Shown here: positions 36,535-46,620 of the stretch, in pieces
Layout of the letters: each line of letters begins with the position of its first letter
Numbering within the stretch: the first letter of the stretch is position 1
Source: Diabrotica undecimpunctata
Taxonomy: Eukaryota; Arthropoda; Insecta; Coleoptera; Chrysomelidae
Assembly: GCF_040954645.1 (NCBI RefSeq)
Contig: NC_092812.1
Span: forward strand, 3,906,001 to 3,970,000
DNA: 64,000 nucleotides
Direction of reading: 5' to 3'
The notes under the pieces: model-generated
Told to the model about the DNA's origin: nothing
Database searches by the model: none
What the model saw: only the letters and a program-made list of their open reading frames with translations
Program-made: the position numbers and the translations under genes

Positions 36535-36546
36535 AGATCTGGTATA
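36535..36546 (+). repeat. Target-site duplication (right) of the EN-RT LINE
   Basis: agatctggtata. Confidence 0.9.
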
Positions 36547-37615
36547 ATTTGTTCTTAAAAAGTGATGTGCATGAAAACCATTGAGATATTTATTGTTCGT
36601 TTGCTTGAAATTTGTTTCTTGTAGGCAAATGATATCATACAGCATTCGTGTCCATAATTAGTTGTTTAATGTATTCTAGACGGGGGTAAAACCTGTCGCA
36701 GTTCCACTGGATTAAATTAAAAATAAGTATGTTATATTTCTGAAGTGGTTACCCCTTCAGAGATGGTCTTCTACAAAATTCTCTTTTGATGATACCAAGA
36801 TTATGCTTTTTGCGTTAGAATTATTAAAGCCATTTAATTTTTTTTACTAATTCTAGTTGGTCGATTTTTGAGAGATCTCTCAGTTTGTGATTTGTAAATC
36901 TTGGAAATGTTGGAGCGGAGATCTTCTATATTTTTTGTAAACAGGGGTGCTTCGCTCAGTGGGCTGGTTTTACCGTAGCAATTCTCTAAGAAAGCTAGGA
37001 AGTTATCGATCAGTAACGTAAAGGAGTCTTTTTGGTAGTGTTCTCTGATTGTATTCTTAGATTTTAGCGATACTCTGCTGTTATTTTAAATAAAAGAGTC
37101 CCTTTTGAGTTTCTTTCTGGCTTGATTTACTTTTTTGTGGCTTGATCTGGTACGATAAACACTGAATCAGTTAGGTGTTCTATTTCTGATGAGTCAGATG
37201 ACTTTGGTTTTTTTTTCACCTTTTGAAGTTATACTAATTTTGCGCGTGTCATTAGGTGTTTTCGAATTATCGTCTTGTGGAACGACCGGCTGTGTATTTT
37301 AACTTACAGCTTGGGAAATGTCAGAGGGAAGGGGAGATGTTTTGTTTGAATTTTCTGATTGATTGGATTCAGAAGTGGGGCAATTTGATGCTATGTGACC
37401 AGGTTTTTTACAGTAGAAACAAATCATTTTATCTGTAGATAAAAATATTCTATAATGATTATTGTCAAATGGAATAATCTGGGATGTTTGAATCTCAGAA
37501 TTATTATGGGATGGCACAAAATATACTTGTCTGCGGAAGGACAAGATATGGTTGTATTCATTTCCTGGGATGCCAGCTCGTAGGAATGATTTTGGGGTAT
37601 CTCTATATGTTTATA
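36547..37615 (-). pseudogene. ORF1 end and endonuclease start of the second I-like LINE
   Basis: 37544-37299 contains a perfect CCHC knuckle (CFYCKKPGHIASNC), typical of the ORF1 nucleocapsid-like end. 36645-36550 reads IICLQETNFKQTNN, the start of the endonuclease, which then meets the EN-RT insertion. Between them (36660-37290) the reading is broken. Confidence 0.82.
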
Positions 37616-39149
37616 CCCTCCAATGTGTTTTAGTGCTATATTTGGTACTCCACTAGGCAGTAAAATATCCCCAATACTATGTAACTTTGTTTTGGATGAA
37701 CTTATAATAACGTGTAAAGAAAATATACCGTTTCCCATACTTTTTATTAAACGATATGTAGATGATATGATTTTATCGGTCCCTGAAAACAAAGTAACTG
37801 ATGTTTTAAACACATTTAACTCCCAATGTGAACACCTAAAGTTTACGGTTGAGAGAGAGGCAGATGGTATGATTCCTTTTTTAGACATGCTTATCCATCG
37901 TGGCAGTGATGGCATGCTAAGAACGGAGTGGTATCCTAAACCTTGTTTTAGTAACCGTTTCATAAATTTTCATTCTCAACATCCATCCAAGATGAAAATA
38001 AATTTGGTTTTCGCCTTAAAAACTAGGGTTACTAACTTGTCACACATCGATTTCAGGGACAAGGGACTAAAAAAGTTGAGATCTATACTACCAAAGAACT
38101 TTTACCATATAGGGCTTTTAAATAAACTTATTTTCGGTTCTTCTTTTCCTTCGCAATTTTCCAACAACCAAAATTTTTTTAACAATGAGGTCCGACAATT
38201 GACGTTGACATACAACACTTCAATAATACCTTCTAAAATAACTTATGCTTCCTTACCCTACGTTCCAGTTCTGACACCTAAGCTAATGAAAATTTTCAAA
38301 AATGTTAGTGACTTGAAAATTACAACTAAGAATGTGAAAACGGTATCCTGTATTGTGAAAGGATCCTTTGAAGTTATACACAAACACACAAACACAAAAG
38401 ATCCTTTCACAATGCAGGAGTCATCGAATGTTGTTTATTCTATACCGTGTGCCAATTGCAACAATGTTTACATCGGAGAAGCATCTAGCAATTTCCACAG
38501 TAGGGTGATCTCACATCGTAGTGACATAAAAACCAACAAAGTAAATGCATCTGCACTCACCCAACATGCAATAACTTGGAAACATAAGTTTAATTTCGAG
38601 GATTCCTGTATTTTGGCACAAGAAAAAAAAAACATGCAAAACGTGTTTTCTTGGAAATGTGTTTCATAAAATCTAGTACATCTTGTTTCATAAACTGGTT
38701 GCATACCATTAAGACAGGTTTATTAATTAAAAATCAAAACTACCCAAATATGGGCCTCTTGTTTCTTGAAAATAAATAGAACAACTAATTACACTTTAAT
38801 CACATTGTTTTTTTCTGTTCTCTATGTAGCAGAGTTAAAACATATCTACTATCAAAATATGAAATAAACTTAGTTTTACTATCCTGACCAAAATTTTCAG
38901 AATGTATTGTTCATCATTATATTTTATATTTGTGTTATTAATGTTGATTGTCAAAGTTTATTTTAAATAATCTCAATGACTAGTAAGTTGCACTTAAGAA
39001 TTGTGATATTTTGTAATTTACACATTTTTTTATATATAATACAGTGTCTTAAAAAAGGAATAAAACCATTCCGAAAGCTCGACAAAAAGTCAAAAGAGTG
39101 TTTCTCTAACATCTCAGCCAACCTTCTGACTGCAGCCCTAATAAACTTA

Positions 39150-39151
<2 letters not shown>
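37616..39151 (+). mobile_element. Penelope-like element, 5'-truncated
   Basis: Coding end plus a 480-base 3' untranslated region that stops at a (TA)n array. The last 100 bases (ending gactgcagccctaataaact) recur, in reverse, at 46621-46700 and 47490-47600, defining the element's 3' end. The 5' break falls inside RT. Confidence 0.9.
37623..38669 (+). CDS. Penelope-like RT end plus GIY-YIG endonuclease
   Basis: 348 codons open. RT motifs: FGTPLGSKISPILCNF (block 4), IKRYVDDMI (catalytic YVDD, about codon 45), then EREADGMIPFLDMLI, the Penelope-type thumb signature. After a connector (HIGLLNKLIFGSSFP) comes a GIY-YIG nuclease: VVYSIPCANCNNVYIGEA, with SRVISHRSDIK carrying the conserved Arg and later His, and FEDSCILAQ near the end. 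The upstream RT fingers are missing. The frame runs a few codons past the usual stop region (ENVFSWKCVS), perhaps after a small shift in an A-run (38625-38632). Confidence 0.93.
   Translation: MCFSAIFGTPLGSKISPILCNFVLDELIITCKENIPFPILFIKRYVDDMILSVPENKVTDVLNTFNSQCEHLKFTVEREADGMIPFLDMLIHRGSDGMLRTEWYPKPCFSNRFINFHSQHPSKMKINLVFALKTRVTNLSHIDFRDKGLKKLRSILPKNFYHIGLLNKLIFGSSFPSQFSNNQNFFNNEVRQLTLTYNTSIIPSKITYASLPYVPVLTPKLMKIFKNVSDLKITTKNVKTVSCIVKGSFEVIHKHTNTKDPFTMQESSNVVYSIPCANCNNVYIGEASSNFHSRVISHRSDIKTNKVNASALTQHAITWKHKFNFEDSCILAQEKKNMQNVFSWKCVS

Positions 39152-39238
<87 letters not shown>
39152..39238. repeat. (TA)n microsatellite
   Basis: 87 bases of pure TA between the 3' end of a Penelope-like element and the left end of a DDE transposon. 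Confidence 0.97.
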
Positions 39239-39242
<4 letters not shown>

Positions 39243-39679
39243 GGAACGAAAATGAACGAAAATAAAAAAAAATTTAATAGCGTTGTGTCATAGTTGAAAA
39301 AATATGCTTCTTACAATCAAAACCAAGTATACAAAAAATAAAACAGGTGACTTTATATCCTGAGGTTCCTCAAGAGGATGACATGTTTGAGAATATATGA
39401 ACTTTCAGCCTCTAAGATATTTTTATTATTTTTTAAATTTTTGTAAGACATTCATGACACATATTTTATTATGCTGCTTAAGATTGTAGGAAATAACCTA
39501 ACAATTCTCAAATTGAAATTTTAACATTTAATGCATCCTCAAGTGACCTGAAAAATAGCAAACTGGAACAAAAAGACGGTATTTAGTTAAATAACATTTT
39601 TATTAACTTTAAGTTCAGAATAATGAAAAACAAAACAATAACTCAAAAATGATCTAGTAGGTAACTAAACTGATTAACA

Positions 39680-41494
39680 TCATTCATTTCTATTTTTAAA
39701 ATAGTCAGATTTTGTTTCAAAATATGGCAACATTTGTCTTGACTGAATCCAGTTTTTAATAAACCCATCGCGATTACTCTGACCACACACTGCAGCTGAC
39801 GCTTCAGTTACTAAGCGAACGCAACGTTCTACTGCTTGAGTATTACTGGGTAATAATGGAAAATCAGAAGTATTTATACTAGATATTAAATCAAGATGAA
39901 TATCCATCTTCATTGTCAGTGGTGGTTCAGTAGCGCTTAATTTGTACCAAGATATCATCTCCGAATAATGGTCGGCATCAAAACGTAGCGCAGGGATATT
40001 AAACTCCCGTATAGTTTGTCTACGTTCCCTCCTCGCCTTTAGAATACGTCGTATGCCAAGTTCTTTGTATTTCAGATCTTCATCCGTAAGCATTGACAAC
40101 AATATATTCTCCGGTTGAGCGAAAAATGCATTACGTTGGATAACGGGATATATAATTTTTTTAACCATTTCAGGTAGTGTGCTACATGATTTGATTAATT
40201 GGAATAAGTGTCTTGATCCGTCAGTACATGATGGCCGAAGTTTCACTCTGAACCAAAATGGGGCATAAACTTTGGAAATGTAAGTTGCCAACAGAAAAAG
40301 ACTTTCATCTGGAACTTCGGTTGCTACGTAAAGCCTCATAATTCGGTTAGCTATTGTAAGCCATCTAGCATGTGACAGTTTCCCTGTATTTCTTAAGGCC
40401 AAAGAAGCAGATACGTTACCAGTTTCAACTGATTGCAGTATGTCCAATAAATACTGTTGATCAGTACTTAAATCAGACCCGTTGCGATTTAGCTGTGGTA
40501 GATCTGATTGTATTCTTTTATACTGTTTTACTGGAAGATTTTCGCAGGATTCCAGTTATTTCCCAATTGAACCTTTGTGTCCGCAAAGACCTGAAGTTTC
40601 GCCATCAATTTCTTTAAACAGATGGCGCAGGGGAAGCTCATTAAAATGAAATAAGCAAATAAGCCACTGCAGGGGACGCTTTAGTTCTTTCTCTAACAAA
40701 CGAATTACCCCGTTCTTTGCTCCGGTATTTACTACCGTTTCATCTGATCCAACAGCAACTAAGTCATTTAAATTAAAATTCTGGCCTAAATAAACAGTAA
40801 TTGATGCTTTGATATTTAATGCTGAACTACCTTCTGGAACGACGTGTCCTATATATTGAGAACCTGGTTCACTAACAAGAGATATATGTTCTTCTGTAAT
40901 ACACCGGCGTTTATTTGCAGTTGTTTCTTAAATTTGTGTTCGATCCTTTCTGCCGTCAAAGAATAATCCTATAATAACAGGTGTTTCCGTGGGTTTGGCC
41001 ATACAAAGTTCTCGTTGTGATGTTCGGGCTCTTCTGATTTTCATTCTATCTATTGTCATTGTTGCATTTCCTTTTGATATAACACCCGTGTCTTCCAAAA
41101 CAGCATTAACTATTATAGCTGCTGCACGATCGGACACCCCAGTTCTGTCACATGCAAGTGCCACTGATGGTAACTTTAGAGTCATTTGTGATAAACTTTT
41201 ATTTTTCAAACTTGATTTGTCTAAAAAGAAAAGTTTTCATGTTTATACTTAGGTACATGATTCAAACAAATTATAACCTAAACTTACCCGAGACCTCATC
41301 TGGACCTGGATCTGATCTTTTACCAGGAATATCGTCTTCCTCTTCTTGGCTAAGGGTAGAGGCTAACGATTCAAATTTCAGATTTCTTCTTGTTAAGGTC
41401 GTAGTTTTTGAATTTATTTCACCTAAACAATAAAATCAATATCAATGTTTTTACACATGGTTTGGTAAAATCGAGGGTAAACTTACCTAGAGAT
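39680..41494 (-). pseudogene. Transposase of the 5.7-kb DDE element, main part
   Basis: Minus-strand exons, in order: the short exon after the piggyBac ends ctctag/GTAAGT (intron about 41426-41483, ending tttattgtttag). The next ends before a GGTAAG intron (about 41222-41288, ending cttttctttttag). Then ALACDRTGVSDRAAAIIVN, RMKIRRAR and LFFDGRKDRT (candidate first D), a TAA at 40928, then VGSDETVVNTGAKNGVI (candidate second D), WLICLFHFNELPLRHLF, another stop near 40560, and the frame 40447-39680 with LSHARWLTIANRI, VIQRNAFFAQPENIL, RRILKAR and QAVERCVRLVTEAS (candidate E). The RW block between the second D and E recalls hAT-type layouts, but I cannot name the superfamily. Related proteins occur in Hydra and aphids, as I recall. 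Confidence 0.75.
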
Positions 41495-41498
41495 TTAT
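41495..41498 (+). repeat. TTAT target duplication (left) of piggyBac 1
   Basis: TTAT abuts the first C of the left terminal repeat. The same four bases follow the right end at 43828-43831. Confidence 0.85.
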
Positions 41499-43827
41499 CC
41501 CTTAAATGCCCGTGATATGAAAATAACCATAAATGCCCATGTGGGGTCTCCTAGGGACCCCACTAAAATTTTCAATTTAGTAACGTCATTTAGCACTGAC
41601 TAAAAGGAAAACACGGTTAAAAATAATTTTAAGCATATTTGAATAATTTTTATTTATTTTTCATACAAAATTAACGGCTTTTCTAGAAACAAATTATTTT
41701 CAATTCGAACAAAATTAAAATTAAATAATAATATAAGCATATAACTTTTAGTTGCAATTTTTACATACAATAGTTTTTTCTTTTTTTCTGTGCACCTGGC
41801 ATATAAATTTTTTGCAAAAAGAGCAAACGGTATTCACTTTTCTGTCACAGTTTCGCGGACACTGGTAACAACGAGCACGTTTCTTAGCTGAATGGACGGA
41901 TTGAGTTGCAACTTCGGTAGTTGGGTTTATCATTGGTATGCCACAATCTTTTAGAGCAGATTTTACATAGGCTTTAAGTTTTATATATTTCGCTCTTTTT
42001 TCCATGTTGTTTCGAGCAAGCTCAGCCCCTAATTGTAACAGGAAAATACGTCTTCGTGAAAAATTATTTTTCTTCCAATCAGGATTTTTTTCAATGTATA
42101 AAATATAGGCATTTAGTGCACATATGTCTATAATATTCATAAAGAGCCTGAATGGCCAACGAGCAGTTCTTCTTTTACAGGAATATTCCCTAATCAGTTT
42201 GTCGGCATTATCAACACCACCCTTGGTATTATTATAGTCTAAAATCATCAAGGGTTTGTTTTGAGAGTCTTGACAAATTATATCACTATCGTGTTGACTT
42301 GAAAGAAGATGTACCATCCTGTGTATTTTAGGTATGTACGAAACCATAGCTAATTCTTTAGTAAAAGCAAATATTGACGACTCCGCAGGTCTTTTTGTCA
42401 AACTTAGTTGTGGTGGTGTATCAGGTTTATTTTTGCGGACGGTCCCAAGTAAAGTAAGGTTTTTAGATAAAAGATATTGAGCAAGAGGAACACTGGTAAA
42501 AAAGTTGTCAGTTGTAATTCCTCTCCAACTGCCATGATATGGTTCCACCAGATCTTTCACAACACGAAATCCCTGATTTTTCTCTATTCTACCACCTGGT
42601 AGTTTTCCAAGGTACACCTGAAGTTTTGATAAATAAGATGTTTTAACATCCGCGGCAGCCCAAATTTTTATCCCATAGCGGCAAGGTTTTGATTTTATAT
42701 ATTGTCTAAAAGGACACTTTCCTCTAAAACTCACTAACTGTTCGTCAACGGTTATATGTTCGTATGGTTCAAAGGCTTTGTCACAGTTAGAGTCGAACAT
42801 GTCCCAAATTACTCGTATCGCCGCTAACTTATCCTGTTCCTTCCGCTCCACCCTGGTCACTTTGTCATCAAACCTCAAGAAACTCGATAATTCTTCAAAT
42901 CGGTTCCTAGCGAATGCGGCTGTAAAAAATGACCGGCGTATTGAGGTGTCTGTAGACCATATCTCTCGTGTCGATTCTTTCCCACACCTTAAAGCACCAG
43001 CTTTGATAAGTGCTCCTAAAAAGCTATCCAGTTCATTGTTGGTAAGTACCGTCCACTCTTTTTTGTTATTCGGATGTTTTTCGTTCCACTCTTGATAACG
43101 CCTAACAGCTTCTTCATTAGTATGAAGGCATATGACATTCTTCATCTCTTCGGTCAAAAATAAATTGAAATAGTCTAAAAACGTGTTGGAATTTTTACTA
43201 TAGTTTGTTAAGCCTGGATGTACATTTATAATATTTTTTTGTTGCCTCTTGGATCTCACGAAAGGTAGGCTATTCCACTGCATTCCAGATTTAGATGTAT
43301 ATGTTGGACCACTAACCTCACTAATATTATCGTCCACTTCGGTAGGTTCTGCATCTGATTCCTCGTCACTGTTGACTTCTAAATTGTCCTCAGTTTCCGA
43401 AACATTTTCCTCAAAAACATCTTGCTCTTCGCTATCTGATTCGTCGGTAATCTCATAGTCGAAATCGGAGTCTGATATCCCTTCTTTTATATTTCGGATA
43501 ATTTTTTCATGTTCTTGGTCGCTTATTGTCATTTTCATTCTCTTACGGTCCATTTTTCAATGTAAACTGACGAAAAATGTTAAAAATAATAAAAATATTC
43601 TGGTGCCTCTAAATGCCCAATCGGGGTCACAGCGAGACCCCACTTATCTAAATCTCTCTTACAGACCACTGCACCTCACGAATGTTCGTGGTATACTAAC
43701 AGAAAACGTAGGAGACACGTCCACACAAATACCTGATTGCGCGGTTGCCAAATGTTTCAAATAAAGATATTATAGCCAAAAATGTATGTCTGGGGTCCCA
43801 TAGTGACCCCGATTGGGCATTTAAGGG
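41499..43827 (-). mobile_element. piggyBac element, complete, 13-bp perfect TIRs
   Basis: Ends CCCTTAAATGCCC (41499-41511) and the perfect complement (43815-43827), 2329 bp overall, flanked by TTAT rather than the canonical TTAA. Three small palindromes of the form GGGGTC-n-GACCCC lie near the ends (41541-41563, about 43634-43653, about 43792-43810), probably sub-terminal transposase sites. It lies in an exon of the surrounding DDE transposase; removing it and one TTAT restores the exon reading. Confidence 0.93.
41748..43553 (-). CDS. piggyBac transposase, intact (601 aa)
   Basis: Cut-and-paste transposase, length like the classical piggyBac protein (594 aa). An acidic N-terminus (residues 25-80) is followed by the DDE_Tnp_1_7 domain. 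Catalytic aspartates are visible at about D270 (ITVDEQLVSFRG), D349 (ITTDNFFTS) and D448 (NNTKGGVDNAD), the positions expected from the family. The C-terminus (553-600) is a cysteine-rich zinc-binding domain (CYQCPRNC, CSFCKKFICQVH, CKNC) used for end binding. No stop, no frameshift, own Met start, terminal repeats on both sides. It could be active. Alternatively it is a recent copy with subtle loss. Confidence 0.96.
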   Translation of the reverse strand: MDRKRMKMTISDQEHEKIIRNIKEGISDSDFDYEITDESDSEEQDVFEENVSETEDNLEVNSDEESDAEPTEVDDNISEVSGPTYTSKSGMQWNSLPFVRSKRQQKNIINVHPGLTNYSKNSNTFLDYFNLFLTEEMKNVICLHTNEEAVRRYQEWNEKHPNNKKEWTVLTNNELDSFLGALIKAGALRCGKESTREIWSTDTSIRRSFFTAAFARNRFEELSSFLRFDDKVTRVERKEQDKLAAIRVIWDMFDSNCDKAFEPYEHITVDEQLVSFRGKCPFRQYIKSKPCRYGIKIWAAADVKTSYLSKLQVYLGKLPGGRIEKNQGFRVVKDLVEPYHGSWRGITTDNFFTSVPLAQYLLSKNLTLLGTVRKNKPDTPPQLSLTKRPAESSIFAFTKELAMVSYIPKIHRMVHLLSSQHDSDIICQDSQNKPLMILDYNNTKGGVDNADKLIREYSCKRRTARWPFRLFMNIIDICALNAYILYIEKNPDWKKNNFSRRRIFLLQLGAELARNNMEKRAKYIKLKAYVKSALKDCGIPMINPTTEVATQSVHSAKKRARCYQCPRNCDRKVNTVCSFCKKFICQVHRKKEKTIVCKNCN

Positions 43828-43831
43828 TTAT
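43828..43831 (+). repeat. TTAT target duplication (right) of piggyBac 1
   Basis: TTAT, the partner of 41495-41498. Confidence 0.85.
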
Positions 43832-44465
43832 CACAACTGCTATCAAATTCAACGTCGGCCTCTTCATTGTCTTCATCACTAGAACTGAATTCTAAAAAGT
43901 TTTCCTATACATCTAAATAACTACATCCAGGTTTTGAATCTTCTTCTTTAAGGAAACAAGTTTTTCTGATCTGATTTTTTGCAATCTTTGTACTAACTTT
44001 TATGTCTACTGTTCCAATAGCCATTAGTCTCTTAGTTCTTTGGTCAGCAAGAAAGTTTTGTTCTCTTTGGGGTACTTTTTTTGATTTTTCACACTTACAT
44101 GTTTGGAACTTAGAGGCCTCTTCTTTAAATGACTCTAATTTAAGATTAATCATCTGAGTATTCTTTCTACTCTTTAGATTTCTCTGAATAAGTTTGTAAC
44201 GTTGGTGAAACTTTTTGATTTTGTCCCATATTCGATTTTTACTCACTATAGGAATTGAAACTTTATGCCAAATTTCTTCAATTTTTTTCACCGTTTGTTT
44301 TAAAATCTCACTAACAAGAGGATCCTTTCCGGCAAATTTTTCCTTTAAGTCATGTTGTACAAACAAATAATGGCACATAACATCGTTAAACGTTGGCAAC
44401 ATTCTATCATTCAATAATTTTGGATGTCCAAAAACAACACACTTGTCTTTACTTCTAGTTGCCAT
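43832..44465 (-). pseudogene. Transposase N-terminus of the 5.7-kb DDE element
   Basis: 186 codons from MATRSKDKCVVFGHPKLL to GCSYLDV, then TAG at 43905. Past the stop the frame continues ENFLEFSSSDEDNEE, acidic, up to the piggyBac target site. Features: RIWDKIKKFHQRYKLI and CKCEKSKKVPQREQNFL, then DQRTKRLMAIG, a family-typical start. Together with 39680-41494 it makes one gene of roughly 800-900 codons, broken by three or more stops and by the piggyBac insertion. Confidence 0.75.
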
Positions 44466-44953
44466 TATTATTTTCTCACCTGCGAGGACGTTAATATTTC
44501 ACACACAACTAAACCTGACAGTCGTAATAGGCGTAAAACGCTTAAACAAGTTAATACAAGTAAGTTGTGATATGCGCAGCGAAGACGGCGCGATGGCCTG
44601 CTACCAGTGGCGGCGTCACTTTAGGAATTAACAAGTAATTTTTGCAAAATTAAATATGTTTGAGGAATCAGAAGCCCAGGTAGTAGAAAACATATGTTTT
44701 AATATATTATTTTGAGTGAAAAAATGTATCTTTTTTCCGTTATGACAGCTTAAAAATGCTATTTTTTTTATTAATATCTTTACTATGACAATTTAATCGG
44801 AAATCGGCGAAATTCCGAAATTTAAGGGTCTTGAGGAACCCCAAAATATTAAAATTGGTCAAAAAAATTTTGCCATCTTTTTTTGTTAACACTTACGCAT
44901 ATTTTAACAACTATGTCACACGACTTGGAGAAAAAAAGTTTTTTCGTTCCACC

Positions 44954-44954
<1 letters not shown>

Positions 44955-45033
<79 letters not shown>
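44955..45033. repeat. (TA)n microsatellite
   Basis: TA repeat between the DDE transposon and a Tc1-like element. Confidence 0.97.
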
Positions 45034-45036
<3 letters not shown>

Positions 45037-46490
45037 GTCCAAAAGTTTGGAATACGTACAAATAATATATCTACGCCTATGGGGGTTTTAAAACTGTTGT
45101 TGATATTCATTCTAGAGGGTTATTAAATGAAAATGATATAAAATTTGAATCGTTTTTGTATGATTTTGGTCACATTCAACATAGCGTATTTACACATTAT
45201 TTCAGTCTTTGTTTAAATTTGAATTGAGCCGTTTAAAAATGCCTAAAAACGTGATATCTCATTTTGACAGATCCAGAGTAATTGCTTTGTTACAACAGGA
45301 CTTTAGTCAAAGTTATATCGCGAATATTGCTAATGTTACTCAAAGTGCTGTATCGAAAATTAAAAAAAAAATCCAAGATACAAATGACGTCAAGGATCGT
45401 CCCCAAGTGGTAGAAATCGATGTACAACAGCAGCACAAGACCGACAAATAACATTTATAGCTCGTAGAAATCGTCTGGAATCTACAAGTGGTATATCCAG
45501 AGAAATTTCTAGGCTTCAAGGACTGAATATTTCACGGCAAACAATAACACGCAGACTAAATGCGGTAAATTTGTATCGTAGAAGACCGCTACGTGTTTCT
45601 AAACTAACCTACCAACACAAAATAGTAAGGTTGCAATGGGCTAGAGAAATGGTGCATCATGATCCTAACTGGAATAACGTGATGTTCTCTGATGAGTCAA
45701 AAATTGCCTTGGTATCTGATTCGCAAAGAACACTGGTTTGGAGGGCCCGAGGACGACAAGCCCCACTAGAAACAGCTAAACTGCGTGTCCCATTTGAAGG
45801 TGGCAGTATTATAGTTTGGGGTGGTAATATAAGTGGTACACGGACGTCACTGCTAGTTCTGGAGAGAAGAGTCACTGGTGCTGTATACATCAAGGAAGTT
45901 TTAAATCCTGTCGTACGTCTATTCCGAGGGGCAGTAGGTGATAAATTTGTATTTATGCATGACAACGCACCTCCTCATCGAACATCAGCAGTACAAAATT
46001 TTCTTGAAGAAGAAGGAATATCTACATTACAGTAGCCCTCGAATTCCCCCGACATTAACATTATTGAACATGCTTAAGATATTCTCAAAACACGCATCAA
46101 GAAGCGAAACAATCCCCCTATTACACTTCGAGAACTTAAAGATGCTGCTCGTGAAGAGTGGGATAGAATTCCGCAAGCCCAGCTCGACCAGTAAATCGGC
46201 AGCATTCCAAATCGCCTACAGGCTTGCATACAGGCCAATGGAGGAAATACTTATTATTAGTTTTATTAAAAATTATTTTTTTCTATACTAATTTATTTTT
46301 AAATGTAAGTTCTACATTGTAAGTTTTTCACTCCAAGAAAATAAATATTTGTTCGCATATCGTTTATCTGGTTTTGAGATTTATGTAGTATTGTTGAGAA
46401 TTGAAACAAAATGATGTTTAACTATTCAGAAGATTTTATATATAAAAATCAATAAAAAGATGAAATATTCCAATATTCCAAACTTTTGGA

Positions 46491-46494
<4 letters not shown>
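45033..46494 (+). mobile_element. Tc1-like transposon with 17-bp TIR core
   Basis: TCCAAAAGTTTGGAATA at 45038-45054 is perfectly complemented at 46474-46490. The outer few bases (catg / atat) differ. Both ends sit in (TA)n, fitting TA-target integration. About 1.46 kb with one transposase gene. Confidence 0.9.
45239..46250 (+). pseudogene. Tc1-like DD34E transposase, broken
   Basis: The start MPKNVISHFDRSRVIAL opens a paired-type helix-turn-helix (QDFSQSYIANIANVTQSAVSKI). The frame shifts near 45430; QTITRRLNAVNLYRRRP is the second DNA-binding half. Catalysis: MFSDESKIALV (first D), FMHDNAPPHRTSAV (second D, codon 45961), then after TAG at 46033 SNSPDINIIEHA (E codon 46066). There are 34 residues between the second D and E. 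A second stop interrupts EHA-DIL. C-terminus QACIQANGGNTYY. At least one frameshift and three stops. Confidence 0.9.

Positions 46495-46620
<126 letters not shown>

Larger units (their letters stand above)
30158..37615 (-). mobile_element. Second I-like LINE, interrupted by an EN-RT LINE
   Basis: On minus: an ORF1 end with a zinc knuckle, endonuclease start, [insertion 33721-36534], rest of endonuclease, RT, RNase H, 3' untranslated region and poly(A) (plus T run 30158-30166). The 5' part is cut off at about 37615 by a Penelope-like element. It is the same clade as the LINE at 22.2-29 kb but differs in sequence. Confidence 0.85.
39239..44954 (-). mobile_element. DDE DNA transposon, superfamily unassigned, 14-bp perfect TIRs
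   Basis: Ends GGGTGGAACGAAAA (39239-39252) and its perfect complement (44941-44954), both embedded in TA repeats, so any TA-type duplication is hidden. Sub-terminal blocks also pair: tgtcatagttgaaaaaatatgc (39285 on) with the complement around 44894-44917. It contains a split transposase on minus with at least two introns and is interrupted by a piggyBac element (41499-43827). Confidence 0.85.

Noticed and set aside
37424..37963. 179-codon minus frame
   Set aside because: It spans the joint of an ORF1 relic and the antisense of the Penelope RT, so it is chimeric.
38670..39151. Hammerhead ribozyme in the Penelope 3' region
   Set aside because: Penelope-like elements can carry them, but by eye I found no CTGANGA plus GAAA core with flanking stems on either strand.
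42778..43458. Plus frames opposite the piggyBac transposase
   Set aside because: Antisense shadows without motifs.
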